Below, one piece after another: positions 51,344 to 59,645 of a DNA stretch of 64,000 nt. The notes under the pieces were generated by a model. That model did not search any database. It saw only the letters and a list, made by a program, of their open reading frames with translations, and was not told the DNA's origin. The stretch spans positions 923,572-987,571 of the forward strand of contig CP130629.1 of the NCBI GenBank assembly GCA_030644725.1. Reading direction: 5' to 3'. Within the stretch, counting starts at the first letter, position 1. Each line of letters begins with the position of its first letter. A program made the translations under genes and the position numbers. This stretch comes from Candidatus Electrothrix communis. GTDB lineage: Bacteria; Desulfobacterota; Desulfobulbia; Desulfobulbales; Desulfobulbaceae.

Positions 51344-53434
51344 TTAATACAAATAAATATCCGGCCAGTTATCATTGCCGGTATGAAAACTCAGGCGAGC
51401 TGTATTGCCCATAGGGGTACCAATGGGCCAGAGAAAAATTTCATAATCTGCTCTATCATGCTCATGCCCTCCTGTACTTGCACCGAAGACCAGCATGTCG
51501 CCCGTATTTGAAATCTTCGGAAAATACTCATGGCTGTACGCACCCGGAGCATCGAACCAAAGTTTTTTCTCCAGGGTTTCGGGGGTAACCCTGAAAAAGG
51601 CGTTGCCGCCCGTCTTCTGATGATCAACCAGGTAGAGAAACGAGGAATCAGGAGACCAGTTTAATTGACATCCCCTGCCGACTTGTTGGAGCGATTTATC
51701 TTTATTGATAATAAAGGTCCCTCGTGCTCCGCCCCGAAGCGTCACCGCCAAGGCTTGCTTGGCATCGCTTCGGACAGGGGTCTCAAGTTGAATCGAATCA
51801 TTCAGCGAATGATTCTTCCCTGTTTCAAATACCACAATTTCTTTTTGATTGGCAAGGGTATATTCCACAAACTGGCTTGCCTGGCGGAGAAAATATACCT
51901 TTTCACCGTCAGCAGACCATGTCGGCGTATTTGCATTTTCGGCTAATAACCGGGTCGCACCGGTTGCCAAGTCCAATATCCAGGTGTCCCAGGCAAATTT
52001 ATCCCTCTGAGAAACCCAGGGTTCCTGAGAACGGCAAAAAAGGACCTTGCCGCCATCCGGTGAAATGCGTGGAAAGTACTCTGTGTGCGGGTCAGTTGTC
52101 AAGCGGGTCAGCTTTAATTCTGGCAGGGTTAACATGACCAGATCATGGTTGCCAAACCTATTACTGCTCCAGATGATAAAGCCGTGCAGGTTATCAAAAA
52201 CAGGATTCGTTCTTCGTTCAGTAGTACTCGGTAGTGATATGGTCTTGCCGGGGCTTGGCGGATGAATCCAGCCAGTTTTTTGCATCTTTAAAAACTGAAC
52301 CCCCAAAAAAAAGACCCCGACAAACAGCATGAACAGCCCATAGAAAAGCAGTTTCCAATGCCTTATTCTATTATCTGTCCCCTTTTTAAAAATATATCTT
52401 CGGTCAATGACCGATAGGGTAAAAAGGATTGTAGCTCCGATACCAAAGGCATAGTCAATACATTGACTCCAGATATGTAAAGCAAGCATCACCACAACAG
52501 AGCTCGCCTTACTGGCTCCTAGAGCAATGAGAGCCAAGGTGCCGCCTGCCTCATAGGTACCGAAACTCATAAAGGTTGGTACAGGTAAGCCAGCGCTGGC
52601 TTCAGCACTGATCAGGGCAGTAACGACATGAATAACATTTCTGGTTATGTCTGGAAAAGAGCCTGAAACCACTCCGCAGAACAGGAGGTACAGTCCTGCA
52701 TATTTGGCAATGCGTACCCCCAACGAAAGAACCAATACCCGGCCTATAATGCCTTGTTGGGCCACACGCTGTATCGAGATGGAGGTATCACTGAGAAGCT
52801 TGACCAGCTTTCCTCTTCTCCCACCTCTTTTGCCGTTAATGGAAAAAAAATCGGATAGATGCTCGCTTACCCGTTGAAGGATTGGAAAAAGAGCAAGTAA
52901 AAGCAGGCCGCAGATAACCAATAAAATAATTAAGGTCGCGACAAGCCATAACTCGATTCCGGAAAGGAGCAACTGGTAACCGATCATGCCCAGGAGCAGG
53001 AGAGCCAAGGCGATCAGATCAAACACAAAAGAGAGTGCCAGCGAACTCAGGCAGGCGTCCGCTCTGACCTTGAACCCCAGGTTCAGCATGGCAATATAAC
53101 TTAATTCTCCTAAGCGGGCCGGAAGCATGTCCGTAAACATATTCCTGCTCATTGTGACCATGAAGAGACGTAACAAGCCGGGCAGCTCTTCATCATTATT
53201 GACCGAGCTTTTCAAGAGCACCCTGTAACGGACTGCTCGGAAAAAGGTTTGGAGGATACTTGCCAGCATGTAGAGCAAGAGTGCATTTCTTGAAGTCCGC
53301 GTGAGCACGGAAAAGAGTTTCGCTCTGATTGCAAGCTCTGCTGAACCGGCAATGCCGTTGATCAATAAGGCGATGAGCAGTAGAGAAATCCCCAGGGACA
53401 ACAAGGCTTTTAGAAAAAAACGATTATTCACCAT
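51344..53434 (-). CDS. UPF0104/LPG-synthase-type membrane domain fused to a TolB-like beta-propeller
   Basis: The 696-residue protein has two parts. Residues 1-330 carry seven or so membrane segments with the AglD/UPF0104 pattern (NMFTDMLPARLGELSYIAML, VVTALISAEASAGLPVPTFMSFGTYEAGGTLAL). After a single membrane segment at about 365-385 follows a periplasmic beta-propeller of PD40/WD40-like repeats (HTEYFPRISPDGGKVLFCRS, ANTPTWSADGEKVYFLRQ, GCQLNWSPDSSFLYLVD, SHEYFPKISNTGDMLVF). Such integral proteins are thought to move lipid-linked sugars or lipids, and the propeller may bind glycan. It is not an aminoacyl-transferring MprF, since that catalytic domain is absent. Confidence 0.8.
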   Translation of the reverse strand: MVNNRFFLKALLSLGISLLLIALLINGIAGSAELAIRAKLFSVLTRTSRNALLLYMLASILQTFFRAVRYRVLLKSSVNNDEELPGLLRLFMVTMSRNMFTDMLPARLGELSYIAMLNLGFKVRADACLSSLALSFVFDLIALALLLLGMIGYQLLLSGIELWLVATLIILLVICGLLLLALFPILQRVSEHLSDFFSINGKRGGRRGKLVKLLSDTSISIQRVAQQGIIGRVLVLSLGVRIAKYAGLYLLFCGVVSGSFPDITRNVIHVVTALISAEASAGLPVPTFMSFGTYEAGGTLALIALGASKASSVVVMLALHIWSQCIDYAFGIGATILFTLSVIDRRYIFKKGTDNRIRHWKLLFYGLFMLFVGVFFLGVQFLKMQKTGWIHPPSPGKTISLPSTTERRTNPVFDNLHGFIIWSSNRFGNHDLVMLTLPELKLTRLTTDPHTEYFPRISPDGGKVLFCRSQEPWVSQRDKFAWDTWILDLATGATRLLAENANTPTWSADGEKVYFLRQASQFVEYTLANQKEIVVFETGKNHSLNDSIQLETPVRSDAKQALAVTLRGGARGTFIINKDKSLQQVGRGCQLNWSPDSSFLYLVDHQKTGGNAFFRVTPETLEKKLWFDAPGAYSHEYFPKISNTGDMLVFGASTGGHEHDRADYEIFLWPIGTPMGNTARLSFHTGNDNWPDIYLY

Positions 53435-53479
53435 AGGCTATCCGGGAAACTCGGTACATGATGTTTTATACATGAGTTA

Positions 53480-54478
53480 TCAGGGTACCGGAGAGTCTGC
53501 CGGTCTGTTCGGTTCAGAAGACGGTTCAGAAGCCAAGAGGCGCAACAGGTAGACAACACCTCCAATCAAGGAATATCCGACTGACATTCCCAGAAAAAGG
53601 AGGGCAAGAGATCTGGTCTGCACATCGGTCATGCCAACCCAGCCAAAGAAAAACACATAGCCCATATCCCGTAAGCCCAAACCGAACACAGAAATAGGCA
53701 GGGCTTCCATCAGCGTAATAAGCGGCACAAAGGCACTGAAATAAAAGAAGGAAACAGAGGCATGGAGAGAAAGAGCCAGCAGCTGCACGATCATAATAAC
53801 TGATAATTGAAAAACAAAGGAAATCAGCATAACCTGGGTCAGCAATTTACGATCAGCCCCGTAACATTGGAAGGAAAGAAAAAACTTTTCCGTAAGACCG
53901 ACCAGAAAGGGAAAGCGGTTTAAGCGGGACAGCTTGAGCAGGGCCCGTATAGGCTTCTCTTTGACGAGAGCGACCAGCACGGCAAGCATAATCAGAAAAA
54001 TCACCAAGGGCGCGAGGAAAAAGAACAGATTATGAAATTCACGGGCCACGAGGATAGAGGAAACCAAACTGAGCGAAACAAGAGCAAGAAAACCGGAAAA
54101 CCGATCGGCAAACACGGACGCTGCTGAGCGTACGCTGTCTCTGCTTTTTTGCGCGATATCATAGATTCGGTACGAATCCCCGCCTATATTTGAGGGAAGA
54201 AAGAGATTATAAAAACTGCCGATCAGATAGGTCATCGTCAGGGTTGACAGGGGGATATCAACCCCGTCGGCTGACAGAAGGAGGCGCCATTTCAAAGCGC
54301 TCAACACGGTATTCATAAAGAGCAGCAGGCAAATAGGGAGAAAATAGAAATAGTTCAGTGATGCCATTACCTCCTTGAGCTCTTCTAAGGGAATGCTGCG
54401 GTACAGCAGAAACATCACCGTGGAACTGAATACTATTTTAACAGCAAAAATAAGCTGCTGTTTTCTTTTTCCGTTCAT
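53480..54478 (-). CDS. UPF0104/LPG-synthase-type integral membrane protein
   Basis: The 332-residue protein has about eight membrane segments. It shows the family blocks MTYLIGSFYNLFLPSNIGGDSYRIYDIAQKSRD and ADRFSGFLALVSLSL near the middle, and LMEALPISVFGLGLRDMGYVFFFGWVG near the end. Related proteins are common in polysaccharide clusters and may flip or stabilise lipid-linked intermediates. It has no MprF catalytic domain. The start overlaps the previous stop (ATGA), so it is coupled to the acyltransferase gene. A second, longer homologue follows after 46 bp. Confidence 0.87.
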   Translation of the reverse strand: MNGKRKQQLIFAVKIVFSSTVMFLLYRSIPLEELKEVMASLNYFYFLPICLLLFMNTVLSALKWRLLLSADGVDIPLSTLTMTYLIGSFYNLFLPSNIGGDSYRIYDIAQKSRDSVRSAASVFADRFSGFLALVSLSLVSSILVAREFHNLFFFLAPLVIFLIMLAVLVALVKEKPIRALLKLSRLNRFPFLVGLTEKFFLSFQCYGADRKLLTQVMLISFVFQLSVIMIVQLLALSLHASVSFFYFSAFVPLITLMEALPISVFGLGLRDMGYVFFFGWVGMTDVQTRSLALLFLGMSVGYSLIGGVVYLLRLLASEPSSEPNRPADSPVP

Positions 54479-55230
54479 ACCTCGCCCATAATTTTACGCG
54501 CTGTACGCTTTTTGATCACCTGGGCAGGTACGCCCAGAGAAATTGTATAAGCAGCAACAGAACGGGTCAGGAGTGCGCCAGCTCCGGCCACACTCCCCTT
54601 GCCCATGATCACTCCGCCGAGCACAGTTACATTGCCCCCGAGCCAGACATCTTCCTCAAGACACACGCCGCCGTCGGCTCGTATTCCCTGCTCTCGAATC
54701 GGGATATCCAGACGGTCAATATGATAACTTCCTCCCCCGACAAGAAAACATTGCTGACCGATAATACAGTCCGGCCCAATAACCACTGGGCAATTATTGG
54801 TGGACTGCACAATGGTTCGGGCATTTAAACCGCAGTTATCTCCGATACTGACGGTGCCGTTTTTACATGAGATCATAACATCATTGGAAAGGATGACATT
54901 ATTGCCGAGACGGATGGAGACCGGCTCGGTTCCATGGCGACCGTCAAGAATGCAGCCTTCGCTGAGGACCACGTCTTCACCAAGATGGATTTTACCGGGC
55001 TGACGGAGGGTGATACCGGATGCGAACATGCTCCCCTTGCCGCAGCTGGCAAACATTCCAGGCCAGAAAAGCTTACGCAGGGCCATGCCCAATGCACCGG
55101 GGATAGGGCCTAATAACTGGCACCATTCGTAATACAGAAAAGCCGCAAATGAGCGGCTGCCCACCATGATATCCTGGTACTTGGACAAGGGCGATCCTTT
55201 TCCTGTTATTGCCTTATGTGTTTTCTTCAT
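54475..55230 (-). CDS. Left-handed beta-helix acyltransferase (LbH family)
   Basis: The 251-residue protein is the first gene of the leftward polysaccharide operon. After a variable N-terminal third, a hexapeptide-repeat region (ITLRQPGKIHLGEDVVLSEGCILDG...) runs to GGNVTVLGGVIMGKGSVAGAGALLTRSVAAYTISLGVPAQVIK, the end typical of O-acetyltransferases. NNCPVVIGPDCIIGQQC and YHIDRLD add the loop with a possible catalytic His. It likely acetylates a sugar of the surface glycan. Substrate and exact position are unknown. Confidence 0.87.
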   Translation of the reverse strand: MKKTHKAITGKGSPLSKYQDIMVGSRSFAAFLYYEWCQLLGPIPGALGMALRKLFWPGMFASCGKGSMFASGITLRQPGKIHLGEDVVLSEGCILDGRHGTEPVSIRLGNNVILSNDVMISCKNGTVSIGDNCGLNARTIVQSTNNCPVVIGPDCIIGQQCFLVGGGSYHIDRLDIPIREQGIRADGGVCLEEDVWLGGNVTVLGGVIMGKGSVAGAGALLTRSVAAYTISLGVPAQVIKKRTARKIMGEV

Positions 55231-55480
55231 TATTCAGGAAGGTTGAAGCGTATATTGCAAGCGAGTTCACAGAGATGAAAAGGATAACATCTTTTGCCCG
55301 AGCTGACAACGAGACTTACGATACTTATGAGGCTCAATATGAGATCATGCGCAATTTTCAGAAAAAGTCTTTTTGTTTTGAAGGGAGCCAGTATTTTGTT
55401 TATTATAGACAACGTTCAGGTTTATGGATGGCATTTTGCCGTTTTTTTTATCAATAATACTCACGAAAGGAGAAAGGAGC
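55231..55480. other. Divergent intergenic region of the polysaccharide operon and selenoprotein
   Basis: This is an AT-rich 250-bp segment that should hold the leftward operon promoter and the rightward rhodanese promoter. I found no pair good enough to list. The GAAAGGAGAAAGGAGC site just before 55481 is strong. Confidence 0.35.
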
Positions 55481-55891
55481 ATGAGAAAAATTTTGTTCTT
55501 GGTCACATTGTTTATCTTTGTCGGTTCCTTGGCAGTTGCTCTTGCCGCAGAAGCCCCGCGTATGAGCAAAGAGGAACTGAAGGCACAGATAGACTCAGGC
55601 GAAATCATCGTTATGGATGCACGTTCCGAAAAAGATTGGAAGTCCAGCGAATTTAAAATTAAAGGGGCTCTGCGCACCCCTGCAAAAACTGTTGATGAGT
55701 GGTTGAGCAGCATCCCAACGGATAAAAAGCTGGTTATTTACTGCGCTTGAAATAAAGAAGGCAGCAGTGCCAGGTTGGCACGCACATTGATTGAAGAAAA
55801 AGGATTCACGGATGTCTATGCCCTCAAGGGGGGTTGGAAGGAATGGTTCCGTCAGGAAGATAAGGCGGCGTATCCGGTAGAAGAGAAATAA
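55481..55891 (+). CDS. Selenocysteine-containing periplasmic rhodanese (UGA read through)
   Basis: The frame from the ATG at 55481 (double AGGAG upstream) encodes a signal peptide (MRKILFLVTLFIFVGSLAVALA) and a rhodanese domain. It reaches a TGA at 55748-55750 right at the active-site loop, then stays open to TAA at 55889-55891, giving 136 residues with U at position 90. The joined loop is VIYCA-U-NKEGSSARLA; in Cys homologues I recall C-x-C at this place (YCACPNE-like). Downstream of the UGA the sequence completes the domain (GFTDVYALKGGWKEWF). A stem-loop starts 16 bases after the UGA. A nonsense mutation is the alternative. I favour Sec insertion because both halves are intact and the SECIS is well formed. 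Confidence 0.82.
55767..55781 (+). promoter_or_regulatory. Bacterial SECIS-like hairpin
   Basis: GTGCC-AGGTT-GGCAC is a perfect 5-bp stem with a loop holding the AGGT seen in the E. coli fdhF SECIS. It begins 16 bases after the in-frame TGA, the right range for SelB-dependent selenocysteine insertion, and lies inside the coding sequence. Confidence 0.7.
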
Positions 55892-55905
55892 AATTTCATT
55901 CCATC

Positions 55906-55942
55906 CGGTTCCCAAGCCTTGCCTTGAAAACCGTTTTTTTTT
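55906..55942 (+). terminator. Rho-independent terminator of the selenoprotein gene
   Basis: CGGTT pairs with AACCG and the inner CAAG with CTTG. Nine T residues follow at once. It lies 15 bp past the TAA at 55891, not past the UGA, which supports the longer reading as the true gene end. Confidence 0.75.
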
Positions 55943-55951
55943 GAGGTGATT

Positions 55952-56020
55952 GACAGGACAGAAGCAGGCATTGCAATCCGGTCCGTCGCCGGTCAGTGTA
56001 AATGCTTCTGCCCTCTTGTC
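55952..56020. repeat. Long imperfect hairpin
   Basis: CAGAAGCA (55959-55966) pairs with TGCTTCTG (56003-56010). GACA/TTGTC extend the outer stem, and CCGG..CCGG form an inner one. The palindrome is intergenic and unlike the GTAGGGGC family. Confidence 0.4.
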
Positions 56021-56093
56021 GGCTTGGGCCACTTGAAATTTGGTAGGCAGGCTTGACAGGCTTTTGCCACGTCATTAGAAAGAAAACAGCATA

Positions 56094-56399
56094 TTATCTA
56101 GGCTCAACAGGCTGTTCAACAAGCAACGGAAAAAGAACCGTAATACCCCAGCATGGCTTCAAAAAAGTTTTTATTGTAACTTGCTCTATATTAGTAACAC
56201 GATGCGTGTTGTTCAAAAATTTAAAGACCTCCAAAGACTGTTCCTTCGCTATTGTATTGTTGGTATTTGCTCCTGTAATGGATAACGGAATAAAATTATT
56301 TCCATTGCCAGCGTTGTTCCAAGCTGTTTGCAATTTCTCTTTGTCCATACTGCTTAATAGACCTGCTGTCTCGCCGGAAAATCGCACTGTTTCGGTCAT
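56094..56399 (-). CDS. Hypothetical protein after the large eCIS-associated gene
   Basis: About 101 residues from the ATG at 56399 (a GTG at 56405 is possible). I recognise no family. It has a polar N-terminal part (TETVRFSGETAGLLSSMDKEKLQTAWNNAGNGNNFIPL), an Asn/Thr-rich middle (GANTNNTIAKEQ) and a C-terminal hydrophobic stretch (FLKPCWGITVLFPLLVEQ). It begins 12-18 bp after the stop of the 1072-residue gene in the same direction, so it may be the last gene of that operon. The ribosome-binding site is poor. Confidence 0.4.
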   Translation of the reverse strand: MTETVRFSGETAGLLSSMDKEKLQTAWNNAGNGNNFIPLSITGANTNNTIAKEQSLEVFKFLNNTHRVTNIEQVTIKTFLKPCWGITVLFPLLVEQPVEPR

Positions 56400-56416
56400 A
56401 ATCACAACTGGATCTA

Positions 56417-59400
56417 CTACACTACCGGTGCCACAGCAAACAGCACAACCCCTTCATCCTCTCGGAGGCCATTCAATCCAAGCGGAATTCCTGGCAGTAT
56501 ATTGGGTACTACATTTACGGCAAGTTTGGTTACCTCATCATCTACAATATTGGTCAGCTGATTGAGACGTGACAGGGTAAGTGCCTCCCCATCCTCCCAT
56601 TCATTACCATTTGCGATGGCTCTATAAACAATTTCGCCTTCCAACTCACCACCTAAAGTATTTGCTACCGCCGTTTCCCAGGCAGGCAATAAGCTGTCCA
56701 ACCCGTTACGTAGCACAGAAGTGGTTGCATCAAATTCCACATAGGAAATCATCTTTGGATGAAAAGATGAATCTATATTTCCAGCGTTGATATGATTTAG
56801 CAATGCTTCTCGACTGTCAGGCTCCTGAATATGAACCAAATAAACACGGTACCCACGCCGTCGAAGTTCCGGGCTGACAGGGGAATCCGCGTGACATGGT
56901 TTGTTACGCCGCCTGTGGAATAGCACCCAGTCATGAGTTGCCTGGATAACATAAGCTGGCTGGTCGGCTGGAATGGGGGGAAACAGCATTTGCGCCCTTG
57001 ATGAGGCAAAACTTCTATCCTTTAAAGCTGTTGTCAAAATCTCCAATGCTCGAAGAGAGGCTTCATGGGCTGGATGATCGGGTCGGGCGACCTCATCGTT
57101 TACGGTCTGCTTTGCTGTGATGAGATTGATATCTTCACTTGTGAGAATATCACCGGCAGTGAGGAGCATAGATGGCGTTGCATTCTCATGATAATATACT
57201 ACTCTTTCTACAGGACGGGAGGCTCCACCCAGCTCTCCGCTTAACCGTTTTATAAGATTTATCTTCACCTGCGCATGATCTACCTCCGTCCAAGTACGGT
57301 TTACTTGAATTGAAGAAAAATACTCGAACATTGACGGCTTAAGAAGCGAAACAATTGTGCTCAACAGAGCGTCTTGCTGTCCCTGTTGGAGCTTAACGCT
57401 GTTATTTATTGATATTGTCGTGTTTTTCTTCTTTCCCGTTTTGTCAATTCGTTCCAGCGTCACTGTACCCATGAGGGCAGCTTGGACCACTTTCATATTT
57501 TTAGGACCCGACGTTCGAACTGGCCCTTTAATTTTTAAACGAAAATCCGGGGTTGTCCTGATGGCAATTGTTTGAATATTTTTTGTGCTACTGTCATGAA
57601 AAATAAGTTCTGCTTGAATGAAACATTCATTGCCGATGGACACGGAAAAAGGGTCTTTATCGATCTTGAAGGAGACCCAAACAGCCCGGCTTAAAGATGG
57701 TGAAGCCATCGTAATGTTCCCTGGATACATGGAATAAATGCCTTCTGTTCCATTCTCAACAGTATCCTCGTTTTCACTGGCATTCAAGCCATCTGGTTGA
57801 GTTCCACTAATTGATGCCTCCCTTATTGCCTCAGCAGGGGTTAGTGAATTCGGTACGTCAACAGGTGCCTCCATTTCGCGCTCAGAGAATATTGAAGGAA
57901 TGTTATTAAGACGCTCTAATGCAGTACGTCTAAAAGCTTCGCCAGAGAGCATTAAACGCCTCCTAGGCTCCTCCCCGGCGTAACAGAATGACATACCTCC
58001 TCCCGACAAACTTTCCCCACGACCTGTTCCATAAAAGAATAAGGAAGATTTTTCGGCTACTACATTTTCAGGTTTTGGATAATATGATGTTGGATATTTT
58101 TTTACCGAATCAATCAAGATATTAGAAATGTTCAAATTTATCGAATATAATCTGCCTTTTTGCGGCACATGCTGCGGCTTCAACACCCCATCCGGCACCA
58201 GTACATCCACCTTCGGTTTCGCAGCGGATTTCTTATTCAATCCCTCAAGCAAAGAAATCCGTTCCATGTGTTGGGCCTCTTCAAAGGCATGGGGGATATA
58301 ATCCGGTCGCACGGCACAAAACCGCAGATCAACCCCGTTGCCCATCATCTGACGGATCTGTTGATTGACGGTTAAGGAGGATGCTGGGGAAACAGGAAGA
58401 TAGCCAGTGCTGGGTAGCTCAACGATACCGCGATTGATTAACGAGGGATTGGCTGCTTTGATCTCCTTGATCGCGACTAAGTTGTCATTAAGCAACTCCA
58501 ACTTAGGCAATTTAGGCAAACTGATGATCTTATCATTTGTAACGCTTCTGGTTGCCAAGGAATCAGCAAGAGATGCTGCAATTACTTCGTATTGGTCTCG
58601 TACCAACTCGGTTAATTCCATTGCTTCCTTGATGACCTGCGGTTCCATTTCATGAAGGAAGAACCCAGGAGAAAAACCAGTTTTCTTTTTATAACACTCC
58701 GCAAGTTGACACTGAAACTGCAACACCTGAGCAAGAAAGACATTCCAAGGCCGCATAGCCATCCGTCCGGCCCAATATTGCCGAGCCGGTGCTCCCATCC
58801 GTTCACGGCGGGCCATCCAGGCATCAAGAAAGACGATTTTTGCACCTTCCCTGGCGATAACGGCAAGGGGCACCGCATCCCCGCTACCGATCTCTGCTCC
58901 ACGACACCAAATATACGAGGAAAGCCCGTCATCGGCAAGACATGAACCCGGCTTGCCTTGTTCCTTGGCAAAAAAGGCGGAAGCCGCCCGTGAACGCAGG
59001 TAGTCCAGGGATCTGTATTGACTGAGTAACGACGGCAGGGCCAGTTTCAAAGGAATCGCTCGGAGCACCACCCCTTCCACAACATACGGACGTTCTGTAC
59101 TGCTGATGCAGGCACTTTCACAGAGATTGCCGTACACATCTTCCTCGCCGCAGTACGCTTCTGCATGGCCTACGGTGACAAGATAGAGTTTGGCAGATTC
59201 TGGAACAGTGTCCGGGGATACTTCCTCTACAGGTGAAGCACATCCTATGAATTCCGAAGTACTCCCTGTCGCCGTCCAATTCTTAGCCTCGCTAACAGCC
59301 TGCTGCCGTGATTTTTCAATCAGATCGGCTATCCCTACCGTTACCTCTTCAGCAAGGTGCAGAGCCCGCCCTTCCGGGTCAATGGCCAGTCCCCCATCCA

Positions 59401-59635
59401 CCGTAAGCGAGCCGTCACCGGTGAGAGAGCAGGAGTAGCCATGGACGATACCGGCACCGCCTGCTTGATTTGATAAGCGAACCTGAGTGAGCATGGCCTG
59501 CTGTTCCAGGTTCAGATCAGTGGCCCGGAGAAACTTACCGTCAAAATAATGGAGCCGTTTAAGCAGGCTTTCCTTGGAAATAACTGTATGACCGCCTGCA
59601 CCGCTTATAACGACAACGCCTTTTGAATCTGCCAT
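56417..59635 (-). CDS. Large eCIS-associated tail/baseplate-type protein
   Basis: The 1072-residue protein starts at an ATG behind AAGGAGTC. The N-terminal module ESLLKRLHYFDGKFLRATDLNLEQQAML, GIVHGYSC, LTVDGGLAIDPEGRALHLAEEV is one I associate with proteins of contractile-injection and phage-like tail clusters. The middle is helix-rich, and the C-terminal half is beta-rich with NITMASPSLSRAVWVSFKIDKD and a domain around RRGYRVYLVHIQEPDSREALLN. It has no signal peptide. Its neighbour at 59646 starts with a similar module. The role (spike, fibre or baseplate part) is inferred from context only. Confidence 0.6.
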   Translation of the reverse strand: MADSKGVVVISGAGGHTVISKESLLKRLHYFDGKFLRATDLNLEQQAMLTQVRLSNQAGGAGIVHGYSCSLTGDGSLTVDGGLAIDPEGRALHLAEEVTVGIADLIEKSRQQAVSEAKNWTATGSTSEFIGCASPVEEVSPDTVPESAKLYLVTVGHAEAYCGEEDVYGNLCESACISSTERPYVVEGVVLRAIPLKLALPSLLSQYRSLDYLRSRAASAFFAKEQGKPGSCLADDGLSSYIWCRGAEIGSGDAVPLAVIAREGAKIVFLDAWMARRERMGAPARQYWAGRMAMRPWNVFLAQVLQFQCQLAECYKKKTGFSPGFFLHEMEPQVIKEAMELTELVRDQYEVIAASLADSLATRSVTNDKIISLPKLPKLELLNDNLVAIKEIKAANPSLINRGIVELPSTGYLPVSPASSLTVNQQIRQMMGNGVDLRFCAVRPDYIPHAFEEAQHMERISLLEGLNKKSAAKPKVDVLVPDGVLKPQHVPQKGRLYSINLNISNILIDSVKKYPTSYYPKPENVVAEKSSLFFYGTGRGESLSGGGMSFCYAGEEPRRRLMLSGEAFRRTALERLNNIPSIFSEREMEAPVDVPNSLTPAEAIREASISGTQPDGLNASENEDTVENGTEGIYSMYPGNITMASPSLSRAVWVSFKIDKDPFSVSIGNECFIQAELIFHDSSTKNIQTIAIRTTPDFRLKIKGPVRTSGPKNMKVVQAALMGTVTLERIDKTGKKKNTTISINNSVKLQQGQQDALLSTIVSLLKPSMFEYFSSIQVNRTWTEVDHAQVKINLIKRLSGELGGASRPVERVVYYHENATPSMLLTAGDILTSEDINLITAKQTVNDEVARPDHPAHEASLRALEILTTALKDRSFASSRAQMLFPPIPADQPAYVIQATHDWVLFHRRRNKPCHADSPVSPELRRRGYRVYLVHIQEPDSREALLNHINAGNIDSSFHPKMISYVEFDATTSVLRNGLDSLLPAWETAVANTLGGELEGEIVYRAIANGNEWEDGEALTLSRLNQLTNIVDDEVTKLAVNVVPNILPGIPLGLNGLREDEGVVLFAVAPVV

Positions 59636-59645
59636 GGTTGACTCC

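Noticed and set aside
51344-54478. MprF-type lysyl-phosphatidylglycerol synthases.
   Set aside because: Only the membrane domain is present; the aminoacyl-transferring C-terminal domain is absent in both proteins.
55748-55750. The TGA in the rhodanese as a simple nonsense mutation.
   Set aside because: Both halves keep domain residues, a SECIS-like hairpin follows at the right distance and the terminator follows the distal stop. Not excluded, but less likely than selenocysteine.
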